From an uncultured bacterium (GTDB lineage: Bacteria; Cyanobacteriota; Vampirovibrionia; Gastranaerophilales; Gastranaerophilaceae), in the NCBI GenBank assembly GCA_949293185.1, contig CASFCQ010000020.1, positions 1-36,601 on the forward strand: a stretch of DNA of 36,601 nt. Reading direction: 5' to 3'. Of the stretch, positions 7,685 to 15,820 are shown in pieces. The notes below the pieces were generated by a model, which saw only the letters and a list, made by a program, of their open reading frames with translations, did no database searches and was not told the DNA's origin. Made by a program: the position numbers and the translations under genes. Position 1 is the stretch's first letter. Each line of letters opens with the position of its first letter.

Positions 7685-9010
7685 ATGAAAACCGAAAATC
7701 TAGTATATAATATTCAAAATTTTCAGCCCGTTAATACCCCGAAGAGCAAAATGCGAGAACAAAAGGCAGCCGTGAGCGCAAGACCTGTGTTCAGAGGCAA
7801 TAATGTGCAGGGTTATGACAATTTTGAAGTGAATAAAAGTGTGACTAAAGCGACCGCAGGACAAAATCCGAGCGGTCGTTTGAGTTTTAAAGGAGCTCCT
7901 GCTCAAGTCGTTGCAAAGACATTCGGAGAAAAATTAGCTGTTAACAAATGGTTCAACAAATTTTTGGACATACTTGCAGACAATTCTCTTATTGCTGATG
8001 CTCTTATTGCATTAGGTTTAACAACTATAGCAAGACCGGCATCCATATATATTATCCCTACTAAAAATCCTGTAGAAAAGAAAAAGAATAACTATCAGGT
8101 TGCTCACTCTATTTCTACCGGAGTTTTAGGACTTGCTACAACAATTGCAGTTGCAGAACCGGTAAAACGCGGTGTTAAGAAACTGATGAACAATCCGTCT
8201 AAATACATGAAAAAGGATGCTTCTTACATCAAAGAAAACGCCAGAGTATTCAAAGAAACAGCCGGAAGACTCCATCAACCTATTTTCTTGCCATTAAGAG
8301 CAGCTTTAACAATTGCTATTGTTCCGCCGATACTTAAGATGTTTGGTTTGTCTAAAACAGTAGAAAATGTTAAACCATCAGACAAAGCAAAAGTTGATTA
8401 CTCTTTTATGAGCTTTAAAGGTGCTGATTCAAAATCATTCAAAGGATTTACAAAGGTAAAATCATCTTATGACAAAGCGTATGATAAAGCTGCTAAAGTA
8501 AATTCTTCAAATCCTTCATTTAAAGGTGCAGGTGCTCTTGTAACAGAAGGTATAGCCAAAGGTGTAGGTAAAATCGCCGATACAAATAAATTTAAACAGT
8601 TTATTTTATGGTTTAAAGATCAGAAAAACTGGTTTCCTCATTTGATTGCAGGTGAAAGCTTGTGGCTCTCTGGATTCTATATGCAGCAAACAGCTAAATC
8701 AAAATCAATCGAAAAAGACCAGAAACTGCCGATGATATTGAATCAGGGTATAACAGCAGGATTATGCACATGGGGTGCTTATGGTCTTGACGGTGTAATA
8801 AACAAAAAACTCGACAAATACAAAGAAGTTTACAAGAGAATGAATCCTCAGTTAAGTGAAGAAGTCATGAACAGAAGACTTGTCGGTATCAGACTTTTAG
8901 GACCTATTGTAATCTTCACCACAATCTACAGATTTGTCGGTCCGGTTGTTGTAACTCCGATAGCAAACTGGATTAGCGAAAAAATCCAACCTCACAAAAA
9001 ATCTGCATAG
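7685..9010 (+). CDS. Multi-pass membrane protein with five F-[KR]-G motifs, 441 aa
   Basis: No family recognised. The polar N-terminal 70 residues carry VFRG (35-38) and SFKG (67-70). A disordered middle carries SFKG three more times (243-246, 251-254, 278-281). Hydrophobic segments lie at about 98-125, 143-160, 198-220, 318-332, 352-370 and 400-425. The segment around 115-163 (ARPASIY, TKN, YQVAHS, VAEPVKRG) resembles a pattern in the two adjacent membrane proteins at 27,300-28,454. The region 328-372 repeats the general layout, suggesting internal duplication. The ribosome site is weak (GGAAAA). It is followed convergently by hydE. The FKG motif links it to the tagged proteins; it could be the membrane partner of the tag system, which is speculation. 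Confidence 0.7.
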   Translation: MKTENLVYNIQNFQPVNTPKSKMREQKAAVSARPVFRGNNVQGYDNFEVNKSVTKATAGQNPSGRLSFKGAPAQVVAKTFGEKLAVNKWFNKFLDILADNSLIADALIALGLTTIARPASIYIIPTKNPVEKKKNNYQVAHSISTGVLGLATTIAVAEPVKRGVKKLMNNPSKYMKKDASYIKENARVFKETAGRLHQPIFLPLRAALTIAIVPPILKMFGLSKTVENVKPSDKAKVDYSFMSFKGADSKSFKGFTKVKSSYDKAYDKAAKVNSSNPSFKGAGALVTEGIAKGVGKIADTNKFKQFILWFKDQKNWFPHLIAGESLWLSGFYMQQTAKSKSIEKDQKLPMILNQGITAGLCTWGAYGLDGVINKKLDKYKEVYKRMNPQLSEEVMNRRLVGIRLLGPIVIFTTIYRFVGPVVVTPIANWISEKIQPHKKSA

Positions 9011-9038
9011 TTTGTGGAAGTAAATCAACAGCGCAGGA

Positions 9039-10076
9039 TTAAACCCTCTTTTTGTGAAACCCGTAATCCTGTGAGATTGTTCGTCCTAGAGATTCTATCT
9101 TTTTTACAATACTGTTTTTATATTCCTGAGCAGTGTTATTTAAGCCTGCTTTTCCGGGGTAAATTGTGTATTTTTGTTTGCATTCTTCATCAGTAACATT
9201 GGGCATGACTACATTTGCACCGCTTTGCAGAGCCAGCAGACGTCCGTTTTCCTGTAAAGTTTCCATAGCTGTGGTTGCGGGGATATTTATATCCGGCAGC
9301 AGAAGTCTTGTTAGCGCCATAACTTTTAGTGCTTTTATAAGAGTACCGCCTTTTTCGTTTTGCAACGGAGTTTTTGGGCAGGGAATAAATGGTCCGAGGC
9401 CTATCATATCCGCATCGAGTTTTTTAAAAAACAAGATATCTCTTGCCAGCGATTTGTCACTCTGTGCGGGAAGCCCGACAAGACACCCCGTACCAACCTC
9501 AAAGCCAAGTGTTTTTAAATCATTCAGGCATCTTATTCTGTTTTCAAAACTCATTGAAGGATGTAGTTTTTGGTAAAGATTTTTATCCGTTGTTTCAATA
9601 CGCAAAAGATACCTGTCAGCGCCTGCATCTTTATATGCTTTATAATCCTCATACGATTTTTCACCGATACTGAGAGTAAGCGCCAGCCCGAGTGTCTTTA
9701 TTGAGGTAATTACTTTACACATTTTGTCGGTATCAAAAAAAGCATCCTCTCCGGATTGCAGTACTACGGTTTTGTATCCGAAATCTTTTGCCTTTTTTGC
9801 AAGCAAAATAATCTCATCAAAAGTCATTCTGTAGCGTTGGGCTGTGGAGTTATCTTTTCTTAATCCGCAATAACAGCAATTACACCTGCAAATGTTGGAA
9901 AATTCAATCAATCCTCTGAGGTGAACTTCGTTGCCTACATATTTTTTACGTACTTTGTCGGCTGAATCAAAAAGTATTTCATTAACCGTATCATCTTTTA
10001 AAATTGAAGTGATTTCTGATTCCGTTAATGAGTGTGTTATTTCAGCTTGTTTTATGGACGAGATAAGGTCAGTCAA
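9039..10076 (-). CDS. hydE: HydE-like radical SAM protein ([FeFe]-hydrogenase maturase family), 345 aa
   Basis: The radical SAM CxxxCxxC cysteines are at 63, 67 and 70 (ICRCNCCYCG). HydE-typical segments follow: YRMTFDEI, VVLQSGED, GADRYLLRIET, TGCLVGLPAQS and DADMIGLGPFIPCPKTPL. HydE helps build the non-protein dithiomethylamine/CN/CO ligand set of the hydrogenase H-cluster together with HydF and HydG, neither of which is in this window. I place the start at a TTG (10076) because GGAGG (10082-10086) lies five bases upstream, inside the end of mnmA; the frame could extend to a TTG at 10091. The overlap with mnmA indicates translational coupling. A biotin-synthase-like or methylornithine-synthase-like role is the main alternative. 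Confidence 0.85.
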   Translation of the reverse strand: MTDLISSIKQAEITHSLTESEITSILKDDTVNEILFDSADKVRKKYVGNEVHLRGLIEFSNICRCNCCYCGLRKDNSTAQRYRMTFDEIILLAKKAKDFGYKTVVLQSGEDAFFDTDKMCKVITSIKTLGLALTLSIGEKSYEDYKAYKDAGADRYLLRIETTDKNLYQKLHPSMSFENRIRCLNDLKTLGFEVGTGCLVGLPAQSDKSLARDILFFKKLDADMIGLGPFIPCPKTPLQNEKGGTLIKALKVMALTRLLLPDINIPATTAMETLQENGRLLALQSGANVVMPNVTDEECKQKYTIYPGKAGLNNTAQEYKNSIVKKIESLGRTISQDYGFHKKRV

Positions 10077-11130
10077 TCCAGCCTCCGCCAATTAAATGCC
10101 TGTCATTAACATCATAAAAAACAACAGCCTGTCCCGGTGTAACAGATGCAACAGGATAATCAAAATCTATTTTTGCTGTTTTAGTATTGTTGTCATAAAT
10201 AACATGTGCTTTTTGTGTTTGCATGTTATATCTGATTTTTACCATTGCCTCAAAAGATGTTTTTTCAAACGGATATTGAAATTTTACATCATGTATAACA
10301 ACGGAATCGCTGTATAAATCATCTTTTGTTCCCACATATACAATGTTTTTGGCTGCATCAAGTTTTACTACATACAAAGGCTGTTCAAATGCAATGCCGA
10401 TACCTTTTCTCTGCCCGATTGTATATTGCCAGAACCCGTCGTGAATACCCAGTTTGCGTCCGTCATTAATGTAGATAAAATTACCTGTTTTAGTTCCGAA
10501 TTTTTCAAGCAAATATTTTTTTGTTGTCATAGGTTTTGTTATAAAACAGATATCCTGACTTTCTTTAGAAGATTTAGCAGGTAAATCATTGTCGATTGCG
10601 ATTTGTCTTATTTCTTCCTTGACATAATCGCTTAGAGGAAACAAAATTTTGCTTAGATGTTTTTGGTTAAGTTCAAACAAATAGTATTGCTGGTCTTTCT
10701 TTTCGTCGCGTGCAGGATACATTTTTTTTATACCGTTATCATCTGTAATGCGTGCATAATGACCTGATGCAACATAATCACAGCCTAATTCTTCAATAGC
10801 ATAGTCAAAGAGCCTTCCCCACTTTATTGTACGGTTGCACAATATACACGGATTGGGGGTTTTACCTAGTCTGTATGAATTTTCAAAGTAGTCTATTACA
10901 TCATGTTTAAATTCTTTGCTTAAATTTAAGACATAATGCGGTATATCAAGCTTATCTGCAACATCTTTGGCATTTTTAACGATTGTGTCAAATTTTTCAT
11001 CGTCAACCATTTTTACTGTTATTGCACAAACATCATATCCTTGCTGCTTTAGCAGATAGCAGGTAACACTGCTGTCCAGACCGCCTGACAATGCTACTGC
11101 AACTTTTGTATTTATTTTATCGTTAACCAT
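10069..11130 (-). CDS. mnmA: tRNA-specific 2-thiouridylase, 353 aa
   Basis: MnmA thiolates U34 of tRNA-Lys, -Glu and -Gln using ATP and a relayed persulfide. The PP-loop SGGLDSS is at 15-21. The two catalytic cysteines are Cys98 (NPCILCN) and Cys195 (SQDICFI), and GQRKGIGIA precedes the C-terminal barrel. Length is normal. There is no Shine-Dalgarno. A promoter with -35 TAGACA and -10 TATAAT ends six bases before the ATG, so the mRNA is probably leaderless. Its last codons carry the ribosome site for hydE. It faces a divergent membrane-protein gene across a 145-base region containing a 25-base palindrome. Confidence 0.96.
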   Translation of the reverse strand: MVNDKINTKVAVALSGGLDSSVTCYLLKQQGYDVCAITVKMVDDEKFDTIVKNAKDVADKLDIPHYVLNLSKEFKHDVIDYFENSYRLGKTPNPCILCNRTIKWGRLFDYAIEELGCDYVASGHYARITDDNGIKKMYPARDEKKDQQYYLFELNQKHLSKILFPLSDYVKEEIRQIAIDNDLPAKSSKESQDICFITKPMTTKKYLLEKFGTKTGNFIYINDGRKLGIHDGFWQYTIGQRKGIGIAFEQPLYVVKLDAAKNIVYVGTKDDLYSDSVVIHDVKFQYPFEKTSFEAMVKIRYNMQTQKAHVIYDNNTKTAKIDFDYPVASVTPGQAVVFYDVNDRHLIGGGWID

Positions 11131-11136
11131 AAGTTA

Positions 11137-11166
11137 ATTATAGTTTAAAACTTCATTTATTGTCTA
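11137..11166 (-). promoter_or_regulatory. mnmA promoter with leaderless geometry
   Basis: On the minus strand: -35 TAGACA (11161-11166), 18-base spacer, -10 TATAAT (11137-11142), then six bases to the ATG at 11130. The expected transcription start coincides with the A of the ATG. This is the clearest of five such arrangements in the window. Confidence 0.7.
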
Positions 11167-11193
11167 TTTTTACTGCAATACTACATATGTAAC

Positions 11194-11218
11194 GCATTTG
11201 TAAATTATTTATAAATGC
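11194..11218. promoter_or_regulatory. 25-base near-perfect palindrome between divergent genes
   Basis: GCATTT...AAATGC with an inner TAAAT-T-ATTTA core; only one pair of 12 mismatches. It lies upstream of the mnmA promoter and 58 bases before the divergent membrane-protein ATG, a typical position for a dimeric repressor site. It may alternatively be an RNA hairpin in the leader of the rightward gene. Confidence 0.45.
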
Positions 11219-11275
11219 AATATCAATAAAAAATCTTTTGTTGCAAAATATTTATGTACACAAAAGGATTTTGAC

Positions 11276-12271
11276 ATGAATTTACAACAGCTTTCTGCAA
11301 GTATTGCTCCTAAACAACAAACAACTGTATCTACACCTAATAATTCTAAGAACAAAACCAAAAATTCAATTGCCGGAGGATTTGCCGGTTATTTTACAGC
11401 TGCAGCGATTTCATCTGCATTAAAAGAGCCTTTGCTGGATTATTCAGGTGAAATTGCCGGTAATATAAGAAAAAATTTGAGCGAAGAAAATTTAGAATCT
11501 GTTGTTAATATTGCAGATAAATTTATTTGTGACAAAAATTTAAAAGAAAAAGGCTTAAGAGTCTTTAAAGTCAGCAATGATATGCCCGTTGAAGAACAAC
11601 AAAAACTCAAATCAGCAATTTATGAAGGTCGTAATTTTTTAGGCAAATTTTTATATAAGAAGGCTGTAAAACATGATAGTGTACTTCTAAGCACAATGGC
11701 TGACATGATATCATTCGGCACTAAAGGCTTTTCAACATCTGCATTGTACCTGCCAAAATCCAGGACACTTTTATTAAATAAAAAAGCAGCCGGTGCAGAA
11801 ACATTTAAAGAACTGGCTGTTGCTGCTAAGAAGTTTCCTAAACTGCAAGCTGTCAAAGTACCGTTTTACAATGGGTTGAAGTATCTGGCACTTCCGATAA
11901 TCCTTATAGGTGTTTGCAGCAGAAATAAAGATATACCAGATGGGCAGCAGCTCAATAAAAAAGAAAAATTCGACAAATTTACAAACTTTGTAAGAAACAA
12001 TGCGGGAAAACTTTCAATGGCTGCATTGACACCGGCTTTGCTGATGAATATTAATAATTCAACAAAAGCTGTAAATATTGCCAGAAAATATGCTTCTAAA
12101 GAAATTACCCAGGCTGTATATACCCAAGAAGGTGTTAATGCTGCAAGAACTCTTTTAGCTACACTTATTACAGGATTTTCAGCTTTTGCCGGAGTAGAGG
12201 TTAAAGATTGGTTTCAAAAACGCAAAGATAAAAAAGCTTTAGCGCTGCAGGAAAGTTCTGCTATAAAATAA
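11276..12271 (+). CDS. Hypothetical membrane-associated protein, 331 aa
   Basis: AAGGA at 11264-11268 lies seven bases before the ATG. After a polar 30-residue N-terminus (MNLQQLSASIAPKQQTT) comes a Gly/Ala-rich hydrophobic stretch (about 33-50, AGGFAGYFTAAAISSAL). Further hydrophobic segments lie near 203-220, 246-260 and 290-308. The C-terminus is strongly basic (FQKRKDKKAL). No recognised domain. Composition and layout resemble the other multi-pass proteins here (7685, 17085, 27300, 27924), so it may belong to the same expanded family, but I see no FKG motif in it. Confidence 0.6.
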   Translation: MNLQQLSASIAPKQQTTVSTPNNSKNKTKNSIAGGFAGYFTAAAISSALKEPLLDYSGEIAGNIRKNLSEENLESVVNIADKFICDKNLKEKGLRVFKVSNDMPVEEQQKLKSAIYEGRNFLGKFLYKKAVKHDSVLLSTMADMISFGTKGFSTSALYLPKSRTLLLNKKAAGAETFKELAVAAKKFPKLQAVKVPFYNGLKYLALPIILIGVCSRNKDIPDGQQLNKKEKFDKFTNFVRNNAGKLSMAALTPALLMNINNSTKAVNIARKYASKEITQAVYTQEGVNAARTLLATLITGFSAFAGVEVKDWFQKRKDKKALALQESSAIK

Positions 12272-12274
12272 CGG

Positions 12275-12302
12275 TTACAAAATAAAAAGTTTGAACTATA
12301 AT
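12275..12302 (+). promoter_or_regulatory. Promoter upstream of wecB
   Basis: TTACAA (12275-12280), 16-base spacer, TATAAT (12297-12302). It gives a leader of about 80 bases before the wecB ATG. It begins just after the stop of the preceding gene, so wecB can be transcribed independently. Confidence 0.5.
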
Positions 12303-12390
12303 GTCTTTAGTTTATAGTGTTGATTTATAGTCTAAAATATCTGAAATTCAATACTATCAGGATATTAATATTACGGTTAAGGATATTTAT

Positions 12391-13509
12391 ATGTCAAAAA
12401 TCAGAGTTTTAACAGTATTCGGAACACGACCTGAAGCAATAAAAATGGCTCCGCTTGTAAAAGAGCTTGAAAAGCAGCCGGATGTTTTTAAGAGTATAGT
12501 CTGTGTAACAGCACAGCACAGACAAATGCTTGATCAGGTTTTGAAGCTGTTTCGTATATATCCTGATTTTGACTTAAATATTATGAAACCCAATCAGGAT
12601 CTGTGGAGTATTACATCAGAAGTATTATTGCTTATGAAAGATGTTTTTGACAAAAGCAAACCTGATATTGTACTCGTCCACGGTGATACGACAACATCAA
12701 TGGCTGCGGCTTTGTCTGCCTTTTATGCAAGAATTCCGGTCGGGCATGTTGAAGCAGGTTTGAGAACATTCAATAAGTTTTATCCTTTTCCGGAAGAAAT
12801 TAACAGAGTTTTTGCAGATGCGGTAAGCTCATACCATTTTGCACCTACTGACACAAGTGTCCAAAACCTTGTAAATTCTTCTATAAGCAATGAACATATA
12901 TACAAAACAGGCAATACTGTTATAGATGCACTTTTGCATACTGTTGAAAATAACAGAGTTGATTTAAGCTATATCGGTTTGCATCCGGAGTTAAAAACAA
13001 TACTTTTGACATCTCACAGGCGTGAAAACTTTGGAGAGCCGATTAGAAACATTTGTAAGGCTGTATTAGAGCTTGTTGATAAAAACAAAGACATACAGGT
13101 TGTTTACCCTGTTCATCTTAATCCTAATGTTCAGCAGCCTGTTAATGAATTGCTTGGCGGCAAAGAACGTATACATTTGATTGAACCGATGGAGTATGCG
13201 CCGTTTTGCAGCTTAATGAAAGAATCTCACATTATTATGACAGACTCGGGCGGTGTTCAGGAAGAAGCACCTTCTTTAGGTAAGCCGGTACTTGTTTTGA
13301 GAACAACAACAGAGCGTCCTGAAGCCGTAGAATACGGTACTGTAAAACTCGTCGGAACTGATACTCAAAAAATAGTTGATGAGGTACAGAATCTTCTCGA
13401 CAATCAGGATGAATACAAAAAAATGTCTGAATCCATTAATCCATACGGTGACGGACTGGCAAGCAAACGAATCGTTGAAATTATACAAAAAGAGTTTGAT
13501 AAAGAATAA
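12391..13509 (+). CDS. wecB: UDP-N-acetylglucosamine 2-epimerase (non-hydrolysing), 372 aa
   Basis: It interconverts UDP-GlcNAc and UDP-ManNAc for surface polysaccharide synthesis. Family landmarks are FGTRPEAIKMAPL (10-22), VHGDTTT (96-102), HVEAGLRTF (119-127), SHRRENFG (208-215), and DSGGVQEEAPSLGKPVL (285-301) followed by TTTERPEAVEYGT. Length is standard. AAGGA lies seven bases before the ATG. No polysaccharide cluster surrounds it: upstream is a membrane protein, downstream the tRNA-Thr repeat block. Confidence 0.95.
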   Translation: MSKIRVLTVFGTRPEAIKMAPLVKELEKQPDVFKSIVCVTAQHRQMLDQVLKLFRIYPDFDLNIMKPNQDLWSITSEVLLLMKDVFDKSKPDIVLVHGDTTTSMAAALSAFYARIPVGHVEAGLRTFNKFYPFPEEINRVFADAVSSYHFAPTDTSVQNLVNSSISNEHIYKTGNTVIDALLHTVENNRVDLSYIGLHPELKTILLTSHRRENFGEPIRNICKAVLELVDKNKDIQVVYPVHLNPNVQQPVNELLGGKERIHLIEPMEYAPFCSLMKESHIIMTDSGGVQEEAPSLGKPVLVLRTTTERPEAVEYGTVKLVGTDTQKIVDEVQNLLDNQDEYKKMSESINPYGDGLASKRIVEIIQKEFDKE

Positions 13510-13545
13510 AAAGTTTTGGCTTTTCAGTGAAAGGATAAAGCATGG

Positions 13546-13736
13546 CGAGCCTTGGCTAGCGATTCTTTTAAATTATCCTGCGACCACAGGTCGCGGTTCG
13601 AAAAAACGCTAATTTATTAAAACATGCCGGTGACAGGACTGAGCGAGCCTTGGCTTGCGATTCTTCAGAATTATCCTGCGACCACAGGTCGCGGTTCGAA
13701 AAAAGCACTAATTTATTAAAACATGCCGGTGACAGG
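13546..13736. repeat. Tandem duplication of the region 3' of tRNA-Thr, including the tRNA 3' end
   Basis: Two units of about 92 bases (13546-13637 and 13643-13736) are nearly identical. Each contains a hairpin GCGACC-ACA-GGTCGC made of inverted and direct pieces of the tRNA variable/T arm. Each ends, read on +, with TGCCGGTGACAGG, the complement of the tRNA 3' end. Only the right-hand unit continues into a complete tRNA. Thus the left unit carries an orphan 13-base tRNA 3' end. Confidence 0.8.
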
Positions 13737-13796
13737 GGTCGAACCTGCGACCTGATCATTACGAATGACCTGCTCTACCAGCTGAGCTACACCGGC
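13724..13796 (-). tRNA. tRNA-Thr (anticodon CGT)
   Basis: A complete 73-base cloverleaf: acceptor GCCGGTG/CACCGGC, D stem GCTC/GAGC, anticodon stem GGTCA/TGATC with loop TTCGTAA (anticodon CGT, reads ACG), five-base variable loop AGGTC, T arm GCAGG-TTCGACC-CCTGT, discriminator A. The 3' CCA is not encoded. It is embedded in tandem repeats on both sides that include fragments of the tRNA itself. Confidence 0.95.
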
Positions 13797-13798
13797 AT

Positions 13799-14074
13799 AA
13801 ATCCACTATTTAATTGTCATTGCGGTAGAGCAGGCTCTACCATAATTCTGAAATCGTTCCGCTGCGCTCCACTGGGGGCTGCACCGGCATAAATCCACTA
13901 TTTAATTGTCATTGCGGTAGAGCAGGGCTCTACCATAATTCTGAAATCGTTCCGCTGCGCTCCACTGGGGGCTACACCGGCATAATCCACTATTTAATTG
14001 TCATTGCGGTAGAGCAGGGCTCTACCATAATTCTGAAATCGTTCTGCTGCGCTCCACTGGGGCTGCACCGGCAT
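13799..14074. repeat. Three tandem ~92-base units containing tRNA-Thr 5' fragments
   Basis: CACCGGCAT (complement of the tRNA 5' end) recurs at 13790, 13882, 13975 and 14066, giving periods of 92, 93 and 91. Each unit holds GGTAGAGC-AG(G)-GCTCTACC, a hairpin built from the tRNA D-arm sequence in both orientations. It is followed by a TAATTCTGAAATCG stretch and CCGCTGCGCTCC. Units are about 95% identical. There is no gene between 13797 and 14138. Confidence 0.85.
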
Positions 14075-14138
14075 ACAAGACTATTGAATTTCACAGCAAC
14101 CCGTGTGGCTGTACACGCTTACATTCTATTAAGATAAT

Positions 14139-15710
14139 CTAATTATAAACAGATTTCAACCTGTAAAAATTGAGATTTTTTATAATTGCCTCTCCGTTTG
14201 AAACAAACTTTATCCCTGATGAAGCTTTATCCGGATATATTCTTGCTGTCATAGCAATATTGTTTGCAAAAATTTCGACGCTTGATTTGTCTACAAAGAT
14301 TCTAAGCTTTAATAAATTGTTTTCAAGCGGTAATTTAACCTCTCTTTGTCCTTTTAATGCATGTCCTGATCTGTCACGGTTGAGCTTTAGTGTTTGGGCA
14401 GCCTTGTCATATGTCAGGGTCGTGTCTTGAATTTTTGATTCTCTGAGTTTTATACTAAAACTTTGTGAATTGGTCAAATCCACAGTTGCTTCAATCTCAT
14501 AAGAGTCTCCTTTTATATTAAAGAAGTCTTTTTGACCGTTAATTTTAACCTCCGTATGAGAAATCTGTTCTTCTCTAAGTTTTTTTAGCTCTTCAACAGG
14601 TACGGATACAAGTTTGCCGTTTATGATTTTCAGCTCTCTTGGTAATGTCATAAGTCCTGACCAGTTTTCAGCGGCTTCATGCAATACAGAATCAGGCATA
14701 CCTAGCCATCCTATAATAACATTTCTGCCGTCAGGGGTTTTAAATGTTTGCGGTGCATAAAAGTCAAAACCATAATCAAGCAGGGTGAATGGTCCTTTTT
14801 GTTTAAATTTTCCTGTATTGTAATCCAGTTTTCCGACAAAAGCACCTGATATATATTTGTTTAAAAACATATTGCCTTGTGGTTTTATGCCGGTAGGGTT
14901 GATTATCAATACATCATCTTCGCCGATTCTGAGAAAATTAGGACAATCCCAGTTTGTTCCCATTTCACCTTTTGAACCTATTGCTGTTATATCTACAAAA
15001 TCCCAGTTTCTCATATCGGAACTTTTAAACAAAAGCACTGCACCGTCTTTTGTCTTTTCATACTGTGTTCCCATCAGCGCATAATACTTATCGCCGTGTT
15101 TCCAGATATATGGGTCGCGAAAAAACTCATCTGCAAAAAATTCCATATCTAAATACTTTGGCGGTTGTTTTATTAATGGATTATTAGCAGATTTGCCAAA
15201 ATACAATCCGTCTTTACTTGTTGCAAGACAAGGAGTTTCTGATTTTTGCAGCTTATCGTTAACTTTTTTTTCGCTGTAACCTGTATAAAAAATACTTAAT
15301 AATTTATTATCAAAAATCGCACTGCCTGCATATACTCCGTCTTTGTCATATTCTTCATTAGGTGCGATTGCAAGCGGCTGTTTTTTCCAGTGTAACATAT
15401 CGCTGCTGGTTAAATGTGCCCATACAGGTATCGTTTTATCTTTGGAAAGTTTTACGTCCTGCTCATAGAAAAGATGATATGCATTGTTAAAATAAACTAT
15501 TGCATTCGGATGGTTCATTGCACCTGCAAATGGTGCAATATGATATTGCGGATACCATTTTGATGCGGTCATTTCTTTTTTTACTGCATCTATTGAGTTC
15601 TGCGCATTTTTCAAAACATTTTTATGTGCCTCAATATCGGCACACAGCCCAATATTTTGCAAAGAAATGGTAATTGCAAGAGCTAATAAAGGTTTGCAGA
15701 ATGATTTCAT
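14139..15710 (-). CDS. Secreted GH32-family protein with altered catalytic motifs, 523 aa
   Basis: A signal peptide (MKSFCKPLLALAITISLQNIGLCA, cleavage near 24) is followed by a five-bladed-propeller GH32 domain and a beta-sandwich from about 370. Recognisable landmarks are HLFYEQ, WAHLTSSDMLHW, AIFDNKLLSIFYTGY, FFRDPYIW (RDP at 198-200, transition-state stabiliser) and DYGFDFYAPQTF. The family nucleophile motif, normally WMNDPNG, reads AMNHPNA (64-70), with His67 in place of the nucleophilic Asp. The acid/base motif ECP reads DCP (255-257). GH32 enzymes hydrolyse sucrose, inulin or levan. This one may be inactive, a fructan-binding protein, or mechanistically unusual. GGAG lies ten bases before the ATG. 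No PTS or transport gene is adjacent. Confidence 0.88.
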   Translation of the reverse strand: MKSFCKPLLALAITISLQNIGLCADIEAHKNVLKNAQNSIDAVKKEMTASKWYPQYHIAPFAGAMNHPNAIVYFNNAYHLFYEQDVKLSKDKTIPVWAHLTSSDMLHWKKQPLAIAPNEEYDKDGVYAGSAIFDNKLLSIFYTGYSEKKVNDKLQKSETPCLATSKDGLYFGKSANNPLIKQPPKYLDMEFFADEFFRDPYIWKHGDKYYALMGTQYEKTKDGAVLLFKSSDMRNWDFVDITAIGSKGEMGTNWDCPNFLRIGEDDVLIINPTGIKPQGNMFLNKYISGAFVGKLDYNTGKFKQKGPFTLLDYGFDFYAPQTFKTPDGRNVIIGWLGMPDSVLHEAAENWSGLMTLPRELKIINGKLVSVPVEELKKLREEQISHTEVKINGQKDFFNIKGDSYEIEATVDLTNSQSFSIKLRESKIQDTTLTYDKAAQTLKLNRDRSGHALKGQREVKLPLENNLLKLRIFVDKSSVEIFANNIAMTARIYPDKASSGIKFVSNGEAIIKNLNFYRLKSVYN

Positions 15711-15820
15711 ATTTGTATAACTCCGTAATGCGTTAATTGGTTTTATATTATCACAAAAACTTAATATTTAACATTTTTATAGCAAAATATGATATCTTTG
15801 AGTATTACATATTTAGTACT

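Noticed and set aside
9034-9071. Hairpin CAGGATTA/TAATCCTG as a terminator between the FKG protein and hydE
   Set aside because: A 22-base loop, no T-run on either strand and most of it lies inside the hydE coding end.
13568-13892. Short open frames across the tRNA-Thr repeat block
   Set aside because: They arise from repeat and tRNA sequence in several frames, with no ribosome sites and repeated peptide segments.
13799-14074. CRISPR-like regular repeats
   Set aside because: Only three units of ~92 bases that are near-identical over their whole length, with no variable spacers and no cas genes; they are tandem duplications of tRNA-flanking DNA.
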